Assembly (NCBI RefSeq): GCF_004421105.1 | Contig: NZ_CP038033.1 | Coordinates: 2,623,659-2,687,658, forward strand | DNA length: 64,000 bases | Reading direction: 5' to 3' | Source of the DNA: Nitrosococcus wardiae | Lineage (GTDB): Bacteria > Pseudomonadota > Gammaproteobacteria > Nitrosococcales > Nitrosococcaceae | Shown: piece by piece, positions 57,004 to 64,000 of the stretch | Numbering within the stretch: position 1 is the first letter of the stretch | Layout of the letters: every line of letters begins with the position of its first letter | The notes under the pieces: model-generated | Databases searched by the model: none | Seen by the model: the letters and a program-made list of their open reading frames with translations, nothing else | Told to the model about the DNA's origin: nothing | Made by a program: the position numbers and the translations under genes

Positions 57004-58848
57004 CTAGTCCTTTTCACCACGGGCATCAAATTCTACTTTCCAACGTTCGTCACCTTCACGAGTCAACGCTTCCAATCTTAAAATGCCGGTTTCTGTATAG
57101 GCAGAGCGGAGGCGGACGGGCACAATTTCACCCGGTGGGCGTCCGTCTGCCGGTAGTGTCGCTTCGATATCCCCCAGTTCTTGGAGTTCCTCCGGTGACC
57201 ATTGTTCCAGTACCACCCCTACCGTATCATGGCGCCGTACTGAAGAGCTGAAGAAGCGAAATCGAACCGGTTCACCGACCACTAAACCAAACTCATGGGG
57301 CGGCAAATCCCCTTCCGTGCCCTCTTCCATGCCAAAGGGGGCCACGCACAAGGCCTGAATAGGAGGTTCTAAACCGGGCACCGCAGGCATGGCGGACTCT
57401 ACCCCCACATAGTAGGCGCAAGCGGTTCCTCCCCGGATACGGACGCCACCGCCATGGCGGACATAACCGTAATAAGCGGCTCCACGGGCCACAGAGAGAT
57501 CCAGATCAGAGCCCTCTAGCAAGCGGGCCGGGGGAGCGCCTTCAGCGGCCAGCCAGGCGTTCAGGGTCCCCATGGTGCGTTCTACCAATAAGGAAGACTT
57601 GAAGACGCCGCCATTGAACAACACGGCGGTGGGATGAAGAAAGGTGGCGCCTTCCGGAAGAGCTTTGGCAAAACCCTCCAGGTCACTGATGGCTTGGGTC
57701 TGGCGGCCGAGAAAGGCAGCTAGATGACGGGTAATGGCCGCATCCTGGGCATAGGGTAATCCCAATTGAGTCAAGGCGGCGCGCGCTCGGCTGGCGGGAC
57801 GGTGAGAGGCTTCCACTTGGGGAAAAAAGCCTTCTAAGAGGGTTTCTGTCACCTCGGAGCGGGTCAATTCAGTGCGGATTGAGCCCCCGATCAGATTGGA
57901 ACCTCGGCTTGGAACTACGATGGGGACGGTCTCTTGATCCGCCTGGTGGAGGAGAATTTCTTTGCCGACCCGGCAGCCATGGGTGAGTGCCCGTAATTGC
58001 CAGGGGTCTAGCTGAGTGCCCTGAGCAGCAAGCTTTCTGGCAATGAGATGGGCGAGGGCCAAATCCATATTGTCTCCCCCCAGCAGAATGTGATCGCCCA
58101 CGGCGATGCGGTGGGGTTCCAACCATCCTTCCCGCTCGATGACGGCCACTAGGGAGAGGTCGGCAGTGCCTCCTCCCACATCCACTACTAAAATGATGTC
58201 TCCCATCTGGACTTGACTACGCCAACCGCCGGCACTGCTTTGAATCCAGCTATAGAGGGCGGCTTGGGGCTCTTCAAGTAAGGTGGGTTGCTGGTAACCG
58301 GCCGCTTCCGCTGCCTCTAAGGTGAGTTCCCGGGCTGCCGGGTCGAAGGAAGCAGGAATGGTGACAGTGACCTCCTGCTGCTGAAGGGGGAATTCAGGAT
58401 AAGCAAAATTCCAGGCATCCCGGACATGTTCCAGGTAACGGGTTGAGGCTTCAAGAGGAGAGACCCGGGGGACTTCAGCCGGGGCATCTAGTGGCAAAAG
58501 AGCGGCACGGCGATCGACCCCTGGATGGCAGAGCCAACTTTTGGCACTGGAGACTAAGCGAATCGGGGTTTGTGCCCCTAATTCTCGAGCTAGCTCTCCT
58601 ATCACAAAGGGTTGTTGATCAGTCCAGGGTAAGGTCAAATCCCCGGGTGCCATTTCATCGGGATGAGGTAAATAAAGAAAAGAGGGGAGTAGCACGTGCT
58701 CCTCGATTTCTCCCGGTCCCCTGAGTTGTGGTAATAACATTACTTGTTGGTTGATCTGTTCCCCCTCACTGGTGTGGAGATCCACATAGGATAAGGCGCA
58801 ATGGGTGGTTCCCAGGTCAATACCAATGGCGTAGCGGGGCGTGGTCAT
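57004..58848 (-). CDS. Atypical Hsp70-family ATPase, shorter paralogue
   Basis: 614 residues. GIDLGTTHCALSYVDL, VTIPASFDPAARELTLEAAE, LVVDVGGGTADLSLVAVIER and VLFNGGVFKSSLLVERTMG are Hsp70 ATPase motifs; a C-terminal beta domain ends in DERWKVEFDARGEK. It lacks the helical extension of its paralogue and shares closer motif spacing with it than with DnaK. ATG 58848 overlaps the DUF2760 stop; the paralogue starts 11 bases after this stop. Confidence 0.9.
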   Translation of the reverse strand: MTTPRYAIGIDLGTTHCALSYVDLHTSEGEQINQQVMLLPQLRGPGEIEEHVLLPSFLYLPHPDEMAPGDLTLPWTDQQPFVIGELARELGAQTPIRLVSSAKSWLCHPGVDRRAALLPLDAPAEVPRVSPLEASTRYLEHVRDAWNFAYPEFPLQQQEVTVTIPASFDPAARELTLEAAEAAGYQQPTLLEEPQAALYSWIQSSAGGWRSQVQMGDIILVVDVGGGTADLSLVAVIEREGWLEPHRIAVGDHILLGGDNMDLALAHLIARKLAAQGTQLDPWQLRALTHGCRVGKEILLHQADQETVPIVVPSRGSNLIGGSIRTELTRSEVTETLLEGFFPQVEASHRPASRARAALTQLGLPYAQDAAITRHLAAFLGRQTQAISDLEGFAKALPEGATFLHPTAVLFNGGVFKSSLLVERTMGTLNAWLAAEGAPPARLLEGSDLDLSVARGAAYYGYVRHGGGVRIRGGTACAYYVGVESAMPAVPGLEPPIQALCVAPFGMEEGTEGDLPPHEFGLVVGEPVRFRFFSSSVRRHDTVGVVLEQWSPEELQELGDIEATLPADGRPPGEIVPVRLRSAYTETGILRLEALTREGDERWKVEFDARGEKD

Positions 58849-59399
58849 AGTTCTACCTCTGCGGGTGCCAACACTTCAACCTTATGGTCAGCAGCGATCT
58901 TGGGTAGTCTGATATCCTGTGCTTGCCACCCGGGATGAGTCAATCGCCCATTGAAGGGAGGTTCTCCCACCACATTGCCAGTGAGCCGGATGGTGGAGGC
59001 ATCAAATCCTCGATTTAGGGTAATCCGCGTTCCCTCAGTTTCAGTGCGTACTGGAACAATGCTAAAGTGCTCATGGAGTACTTTGCGACAGCCTCTATGA
59101 ACGATACGTGCAGCTGCACCTATTTCGGCATCGGAATAGCGGTCCATCTCTTCTTCAAGAAAATCAATGAATCGACCTTCCCTTTGCAGTAACCCTAGAA
59201 GCTGGAGGGCGGCATCTGGGCTGGCTTCTTTCAACGCTGGCGGCTCAGGGGGAATCTCGATGGGCTCGGCCGAGGGGGAAATTTCGCCATGGCGAAAGCG
59301 GAGCATGGCGGCGGCGAATTCCTTGTTTAGCAGGATGCTCCAGAAAGTACTAAAAGCAAGGAATAGCCGGCTAAAAAATGAGGGCTTTGACTCTGTCAT
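58845..59399 (-). CDS. DUF2760 protein
   Basis: 184 residues. A short hydrophobic-amphipathic N-terminus (FFSRLFLAFSTFWSILL) is followed by the DUF2760 body: ALQLLGLLQREGRFIDFLEE, DAEIGAAARIVHRGCRKVLH, TEGTRITLNRGFDASTIRLT and LTHPGWQAQDIRLPKI. The family is uncharacterised and regularly adjoins these Hsp70 genes (from memory). First gene of the run; TGA overlaps the next ATG. Confidence 0.88.
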   Translation of the reverse strand: MTESKPSFFSRLFLAFSTFWSILLNKEFAAAMLRFRHGEISPSAEPIEIPPEPPALKEASPDAALQLLGLLQREGRFIDFLEEEMDRYSDAEIGAAARIVHRGCRKVLHEHFSIVPVRTETEGTRITLNRGFDASTIRLTGNVVGEPPFNGRLTHPGWQAQDIRLPKIAADHKVEVLAPAEVEL

Positions 59400-59514
59400 T
59401 GGATGTTACTCCTTTCGTCCCGTTGACTGAACAGGCAATATTCTAACCTGAGGGTTGTGCTGACAATTGCTGGCTGGAATAGATAGCGTATATTGTTCTA
59501 TAGGTATCCTGACT

Positions 59515-60669
59515 GTGAAGACATTTGATGTAATCGTAATAGGCGCCGGGCCTGGAGGTTCTGCCGCCGCCCATGCGCTTACCGCCTTGGGTCTCAAAGT
59601 GGCCTTAGTCGAGAAAAAGACTTTTCCCCGTGAAAAGCTCTGTGGCGGCCTGTTAAGTGCCCGTGCTCGAAGGGAGTTTGCCCAGATATTCGGAGAGAAC
59701 AAATGGCAGACCATCGTGGAAAGGACCGCCCGGGGAGCCAGTTTTTATTACCAGGACCATTATCTCAATGGGGTCCATGACTATCAGCCTTTTTTTTTCA
59801 CTTCCCGCACCCATTTTGATGCCTACCTGGCGACATTAGCCAAGGAGGCAGGGACTCATCTTATGGAAGGGACTTCCATGATCGCGTTGGCAGACGATGG
59901 CAAGACGGTTCGTCTTCACAATGGAAAGCTGCTTAAGGCGGATTTTATCGTGGGTGCGGACGGAGTTCGCAGCCGTGTCGCTGAAGCTATCTTACTGCAC
60001 ACCGCTGCTAAAAAGAACCTTGCCTTGGGGTTAGAAATTGAAGTACCCCTCGAGCAAGCCACCAGGGTGGTTACGGATCCCGAAATTTACCTCGGTGTAG
60101 TGAAGTGGGGTTACGGCTGGATATTTCCTAAAAAAGAAACTCAGACGGTGGGTGTTGGGGGATTGTTGAGTAAGAACCCCGATCTAAAAAGCGCCTTCGG
60201 TGCGTTTCTTCGCCAGCACTATGATCCTCTCCCCCATATCCGCTGTAAGGGATATCATCTTCCCTTTGGGAGCTATAAACGAAAGCCAGGACGGGGCAAT
60301 ATCCTTTTGGTAGGAGATGCCGCCGGCCTGGTCGAGCCGGTGACGGGGGAAGGAATTGCTTTTGCGATGCAAAGTGGTCGATTAGCTGCTAGGGCCATTG
60401 CCGCAGCGGCTAATTCCGGTCAGCCTGAAACTGCCTTGCAACATTATCTTTTAGAGTATCGGCAAATAGTTAGCTTGTTTTCCCAAGCGAGAATGATGCG
60501 GTACTTAGTTTTTCCCGAGCCGATGCAGCGATTATTTGTGAGCTTGATTCCCCATAGCAAGAGTATGGTAAGAAAATATCTCGATCTCTTAGCGGGTGAA
60601 ATCGACTATAAAGATTATATACGCCTAATGATAAAAAAACTTGGAAAACGGGTCATATCCTCTCGTTAA
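59515..60669 (+). CDS. Geranylgeranyl-reductase-family FAD oxidoreductase
   Basis: About 384 residues from GTG 59515. FAD-binding GxGxxG in DVIVIGAGPGGSAAAHALTA, the KTFPREKLCGGLLSARAR flavin-binding region with the conserved Lys-x-Cys-Gly-Gly, VGADGVRSRVAEAIL, and GDAAGLVEPVTGEGIAFAMQ. Members reduce geranylgeranyl chains or act as halogenase-like monooxygenases; here a lipid or isoprenoid role is likely. It stands alone on the plus strand, divergent from DUF2760. GTG 59515 gives the normal N-terminus. Confidence 0.85.
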   Translation: MKTFDVIVIGAGPGGSAAAHALTALGLKVALVEKKTFPREKLCGGLLSARARREFAQIFGENKWQTIVERTARGASFYYQDHYLNGVHDYQPFFFTSRTHFDAYLATLAKEAGTHLMEGTSMIALADDGKTVRLHNGKLLKADFIVGADGVRSRVAEAILLHTAAKKNLALGLEIEVPLEQATRVVTDPEIYLGVVKWGYGWIFPKKETQTVGVGGLLSKNPDLKSAFGAFLRQHYDPLPHIRCKGYHLPFGSYKRKPGRGNILLVGDAAGLVEPVTGEGIAFAMQSGRLAARAIAAAANSGQPETALQHYLLEYRQIVSLFSQARMMRYLVFPEPMQRLFVSLIPHSKSMVRKYLDLLAGEIDYKDYIRLMIKKLGKRVISSR

Positions 60670-61179
60670 TCCGGATAGTATCGGCTTTATTGGAATATTG
60701 AATGACCATGAACTATGGTTGCCTAAAATAGGTTTTCTTTTTTTTGAATTAACTCTCTTGGAGTGGAAGCCTTATTTACTGCCACCCATCGGGAATTAAA
60801 GTTTCGTGTGATGCAGTTTCGCTTGTGATTGGAAAAAATACCGGAATGAACCGACGGTCCTCTTATTTGCAAATGCGCTGTAGAACTGCCAGTTGTCACA
60901 AAGGGGCGCACCGTGACTTAGAGGGGAGAGAAAATTCTGGGAAGTAATTAAGCAAGCGGGTTGAGAAGCTGTTGGAAAACCCCTTGGCTATAAGCGCTAT
61001 ATCTCCCAATGCTAGAGAGTGGTTAAAACAACCCTTTGAAAACCAGTAAGATATCAAATTCTTAAGGAGCAGGGACTTCCCTAAATAATTTATTGAAAAG
61101 GTTTTCCAACAGCTTCTGAGGGGATGGGATGTGGCAGTGCTTACCTTGTTGAACGGTCAATGAAGAGGAAGCGAGAGAG
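60670..61179. other. Intergenic region
   Basis: Roughly 510 bases with no convincing gene; contains the inverted-repeat element at 60964-61117. The last bases provide the transaldolase ribosome site (GGAAGCGAGAGAG). Confidence 0.5.
60964..61117. repeat. MITE-like element with 18-bp terminal inverted repeats
   Basis: AGAAGCTGTTGGAAAACC (60964-60981) and its exact complement (61100-61117) bound 154 bases of non-coding DNA. No transposase is inside and no target duplication was clear. The size and termini fit a miniature inverted-repeat transposable element or a large processed hairpin. Confidence 0.6.
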
Positions 61180-62289
61180 ATGTCTAATACCTTGGTGCTT
61201 TTTGAGCATGGTCAGTCGCTATGGTTAGACTATGCAGGCCGGGACTTGCTAGTCAATGATAGCTTAAAGCAGCTAGTTACCGCAGGGGTGAGGGGAGCTA
61301 CCCACAATTCGGCCCAGTGGGGTGACACTATCAATAATACCCATCATTACGATGACACCCTCCGTGATTTAGTGCAAGCGGACCATGAGATTGATGAGGC
61401 CAAGCTTTACCAGTGGCTGCTCATTCAGGATACCCAAATAGCGGCAGATATTCTGCATCCTGTTTATGACAGCAGCCAGGGGGAAGACGGCTTTGTGAGT
61501 ATCGACGTCTCACCACAGTTTGCTTACGATACTCAAGGAACCCTTGAAGCAGCTCGCCATCTGTGGAAAGAGATTAATCGTCCTAACCTTATGATTGGCG
61601 TGCCGGGTACCCAGGAAGGGTTTCCTGCCATTGAGCGTTTACTGGCAGAAGGCATTAACGTCAATGTGACCTTGCTGTGTTCAGTGTCTGGTTATGAAGC
61701 GGCGGCGGCAGCTTATGCCCAGGGCGTTGCCATGAACTCAAACCCTGAAAGAGTAGCTTCCGTAGTCTCTTTCCTGATCAGTGCAGTGGATAGTAAGATA
61801 GAGTGGCAGTTGGAAAGAAGGGGAACTCCTGAAGCTCTTAGTCTCCAGGGTAAAATCGCCCTCGCCAATGCCCGGTTGACCTATCAGGGCTTTCAGCGAT
61901 TCATTAAATCCGACTTTTTTCTTGAGCAACAACAGCGCGGCGCCCGGGTGCAGCGATTGCTTTGGCCGAATCCCCGCATGGAGCTGCCTGGCTATTCTGA
62001 TTTGGGCTATGTAGAGGACTTAATTGGGCGGGATACCGTAGTGAGTATGAGTCCGGAAATGTTGGACGCCTTTGAGCACCATGGCGCGATCCGAATGACC
62101 TTGGATGACCCCTTTGGAGAGGCTGAGCGAGATTTTAAAGATTTGGAAGCGATGGGAGTGGGATTTGAGAGGTTGATGGAGGAATTACAAAAAGAAAGAA
62201 TAGAAGCCAATCTTTATGCTTATGAGCAGTTGCTGCTGGTTTTAAAGGACAAGTGCCAGGCCGTTATGAAAGGGTATGCAGCCCCGTAG
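61180..62289 (+). CDS. Transaldolase homologue lacking catalytic residues
   Basis: 369 residues with clear transaldolase-family sequence (QSLWLDYAGRDLL, FAYDTQGTLEAARHLWKEIN, AEGINVNVTLLCSVSGYEAA, LQGKIALANARLTYQGFQ). The Schiff-base Lys of the usual IKVPAT motif is Gly140 (LMIGVPGTQEG). The usual Glu in SLEVSP is Asp109, the Arg in FSVSRY is Gly, and the Arg in FVSRVD is Ala202. The TSNPTIF loop reads THNSAQW. The chemistry is probably lost, so a structural or regulatory role is suspected. It precedes a divergent PRPP synthetase after 64 bases. Confidence 0.9.
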   Translation: MSNTLVLFEHGQSLWLDYAGRDLLVNDSLKQLVTAGVRGATHNSAQWGDTINNTHHYDDTLRDLVQADHEIDEAKLYQWLLIQDTQIAADILHPVYDSSQGEDGFVSIDVSPQFAYDTQGTLEAARHLWKEINRPNLMIGVPGTQEGFPAIERLLAEGINVNVTLLCSVSGYEAAAAAYAQGVAMNSNPERVASVVSFLISAVDSKIEWQLERRGTPEALSLQGKIALANARLTYQGFQRFIKSDFFLEQQQRGARVQRLLWPNPRMELPGYSDLGYVEDLIGRDTVVSMSPEMLDAFEHHGAIRMTLDDPFGEAERDFKDLEAMGVGFERLMEELQKERIEANLYAYEQLLLVLKDKCQAVMKGYAAP

Positions 62290-62353
62290 TTTTGCCTATT
62301 AAATGATATTAGTGGCTCGTCGGGCCTAGTGAAAGAGAATGGAAATGCTTTAA

Positions 62354-63349
62354 ATGAGCCATAGTGATTTGTGTCTATTTGCCCTGAGCGGGAGTAATTC
62401 TTTTGGCCAAAAGGTGAGTGAAAGGCTGGGTGTAGCCTTATCTGAGCATGAAGAAAGGAATTTTGAAGACGGCGAGCATAAAACTCGTCCTTTGGTCAGC
62501 GTAAGGGAGAAAGATGTCTTTGTCATTCAGTCCTTTTATAGTGATCCTCAGCAGAGCGTTAATGATAAACTATGCCGTTTGCTGTTTTTCATAGGGGCCT
62601 TGAAAGATGCTTCGGCCAAACGGGTGACGGCTGTAATTCCCTATCTATGTTATGCTCGCAAGGATCGAAAAACCAAATCCCGCGATCCGGTGACAACCCG
62701 TTATGTGGCTAATTTATTAGAAGCGGTCCAGACGGACCGGGTGGTGACTATCGATGTCCACAACCTGGCTGCTTTCCAGAATGCCTTTAATTGTCGGACT
62801 GACCATTTGGAAGCAAAAAAACTGTTCACAGGCTATTTTTCGTCTTTGTCGGCTCTATCAGAAGAGAATAAGGTGGTCGTGATTTCACCGGATGTGGGGG
62901 GAGTAAAGCGGGCGGAGCAGTTCCGAGAGACTTTGAGTAAGGCGCTGGGAAAAGAAGTCACCACGGCTTTTATGGAGAAGCAACGTAGCGGCGGTGTGGT
63001 TAGTGGCGGAGCTATGGTTGGTGAGGTTAAGGATCGAGTTGCTATCATTATCGATGATTTGGTAAGTACCGGTACCACCTTGGCTCGGGCTGCCAAGGCT
63101 TGCCAGGAGCAGGGAGCAAACAAAATTTATGCTGCAGCCACTCACGGTTTGTTTGTGGGGCAGGCTAATCAAGTCCTCGCAGAGCCTGCTTTGGAAAAGA
63201 TGATCATTACGAACACCATTCCCCCTTTTAGGTTGAATGAAGAGATCATTAGGGAGAAATTGCAGGTTGTGGATTCGGCAGGGCTATTCGCAGATGCCAT
63301 TCAATGTCTTCACTCAGGGGGATCTATCGTTGAATTGTTAGACACTTAA
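62354..63349 (+). CDS. Ribose-phosphate pyrophosphokinase, divergent
   Basis: 331 residues. PRPP synthetase motifs are present but divergent from the usual 315-residue Prs: [40 protein letters not shown] (ATP-binding loop), [13 protein letters not shown], and [20 protein letters not shown] (PRPP loop). It would make PRPP from ribose-5-phosphate and ATP. A main Prs probably lies elsewhere. Follows the transaldolase homologue. Confidence 0.88.
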   Translation: MSHSDLCLFALSGSNSFGQKVSERLGVALSEHEERNFEDGEHKTRPLVSVREKDVFVIQSFYSDPQQSVNDKLCRLLFFIGALKDASAKRVTAVIPYLCYARKDRKTKSRDPVTTRYVANLLEAVQTDRVVTIDVHNLAAFQNAFNCRTDHLEAKKLFTGYFSSLSALSEENKVVVISPDVGGVKRAEQFRETLSKALGKEVTTAFMEKQRSGGVVSGGAMVGEVKDRVAIIIDDLVSTGTTLARAAKACQEQGANKIYAAATHGLFVGQANQVLAEPALEKMIITNTIPPFRLNEEIIREKLQVVDSAGLFADAIQCLHSGGSIVELLDT

Positions 63350-63396
63350 ATCTATGAAGGTCATTGAGGTTGCCAGCAGGAGGCTTGGTGGCGAAA

Positions 63397-63415
63397 ACCC
63401 CGTCTGCGACGGGGT
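63397..63415 (+). terminator. Short hairpin after the PRPP synthetase gene
   Basis: Arms ACCCCGTC (63397-63404) and GACGGGGT (63408-63415) around a TGC loop, in the gap after the gene. No U run; weak terminator candidate. Confidence 0.35.
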
Positions 63416-63559
63416 AGCATGGCGAGCTCGGAGTATGGGATCCCTTTACGTGGCTGTAAAAGCCGCCTCAAGTGCTGAAAATTTTATCAATTTGGCCTTT
63501 CTGACAGTAAAGCGACCCGCCATAGGCGTGGCACCAGTAGCGTTTCTCTCTATTCACGG

Positions 63560-63745
63560 CTAATCCTGAGGCTCCTTTTTTTGCAGAAATTTTCTGATGA
63601 GAAAATCCTCTTCCAGAGGAGAGAGATTATATTGCCGGCTAGCTTGTTCGATAGTTTTCCCTGTGATTTCACCCTGTTCCCATAGCCAGCGTAGGGCTTT
63701 ACGTAGTTCCTCCCCCCGTGGCAAGAGTGGGTTTTCCGCGCTCAT
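63560..63745 (-). CDS. Small conserved-looking protein downstream of msrB
   Basis: 61 residues, acidic and helical, beginning [20 protein letters not shown] and including [20 protein letters not shown]. Its ATG overlaps the msrB stop (ATGA at 63742-63745), a common sign of a coupled partner. I do not recognise a family. Confidence 0.55.
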   Translation of the reverse strand: MSAENPLLPRGEELRKALRWLWEQGEITGKTIEQASRQYNLSPLEEDFLIRKFLQKKEPQD

Positions 63746-64000
63746 TGAGTGCTTTTTTCAAAGAGGGGTAAATATTCCCCATAACCTTCTTCCTGCAATT
63801 TTTCCACTGGAATAAACCGAAGCGCTGCAGAGTTGATACAGTAGCGCAGCCCTGTCGGAGGGGGGCCATCATTAAAAACATGGCCTAAATGAGAATCGGC
63901 ATATTTTGATCTCACCTCAGTCCTTTTTATGAAAAAAGACCAATCTTCTTCGGTGATAATATATTTTTTATTAAGAGGTTTGGTAAAACTTGGCCAACCT
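63742..64000 (-). CDS. msrB: Peptide-methionine (R)-S-oxide reductase, 3' part
   Basis: The last 85 or so residues, cut by the window edge. [29 protein letters not shown], and [20 protein letters not shown] with the catalytic Cys in RxCxN, ending in LPLFEKSTQ. MsrB reduces methionine-R-sulfoxide in damaged proteins. Reading frame is intact through the CCCCCC run. The following gene overlaps by ATGA. Confidence 0.92.
   Translation of the reverse strand, partial: GWPSFTKPLNKKYIITEEDWSFFIKRTEVRSKYADSHLGHVFNDGPPPTGLRYCINSAALRFIPVEKLQEEGYGEYLPLFEKSTQ

Noticed and set aside
63354-63563. 69-codon plus-strand ORF after the PRPP synthetase gene
   Set aside because: Codon use and sequence look random, it contains a hairpin, and it converges on the small minus-strand gene.
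63855-63870. Apparent frameshift in msrB at a C run
   Set aside because: Recounting the six Cs shows the frame is intact through the catalytic Cys region.

Overview
The window looks like chromosome from a Nitrosococcus-like, purple-sulfur-related gammaproteobacterium. This assignment is inference: it rests on a CbbR-type regulator divergent from a class II aldolase, NnrS plus bacterioferritin, and the general look of the proteins. No rRNA or tRNA gene was recognised. DNA is moderately GC-rich in housekeeping genes and more AT-rich in the accessory stretches around 16, 24-26, 35-39 and 47-49 kb.

Layout. (1) 1-9 kb: a decayed AI-2E/PerM copy joined to a LysM tail, a tiny ribbon-helix-helix protein, cbbR divergent from an aldolase-Dabb fusion, a 25-codon HAD stub, purK-purE, a membrane protein, the intact PerM parent and a CPA2 antiporter. 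(2) 9-14 kb, mostly minus strand: a P2-type ATPase carrying a LysM tail, NnrS, then bacterioferritin. (3) 14-18 kb: a broken MFS gene, a second AI-2E protein, an RND relic containing an interspersed repeat, and an unknown anchored protein. (4) 18.8-23 kb: mutS-mutL, translationally coupled. (5) 23-26 kb: small accessory genes, an orphan intrinsic terminator and a DUF1624 scrap. (6) 26.4-35.2 kb: a complete type I-C CRISPR-Cas locus in the order cas3-cas5c-cas8c-cas7c-cas4-cas1-cas2-array (11 repeats, 10 spacers). Its cas3 has a one-base frameshift and its cas7 has an insertion. (7) 35.2-40.4 kb: toxin and amylase relics, a 1078-residue membrane protein of unknown function, and an intact IS982-type element with perfect ends and a 9-bp target duplication. 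(8) 40.5-50.5 kb: rhomboid protease, alpha/beta hydrolase, DUF3047, a TVP38-flavoprotein fusion and a second mercuric-reductase-like enzyme, Uma2, anti-sigma, EF-hand, rhodanese, and an orphan FixJ-like regulator with a degenerate receiver. (9) 59.4 to 50.6 kb on the minus strand: seven tightly packed genes, DUF2760, two atypical Hsp70s, DUF72, RtcB, a COG0523 GTPase and archease. (10) 59.5-64 kb: a geranylgeranyl-reductase-like flavoprotein, a MITE-like element, a transaldolase homologue lacking its catalytic lysine, a divergent PRPP synthetase, and the 3' part of msrB.

The two most attractive leads are the seven-gene Hsp70/RtcB run, which suggests protein quality control linked to RNA repair, and the transaldolase pseudoenzyme paired with a divergent PRPP synthetase. 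The large membrane protein beside CRISPR and the ATPase-LysM fusion come next. Several apparent frameshifts (cas3, MFS, anti-sigma) fall in homopolymer runs and could be sequencing errors.
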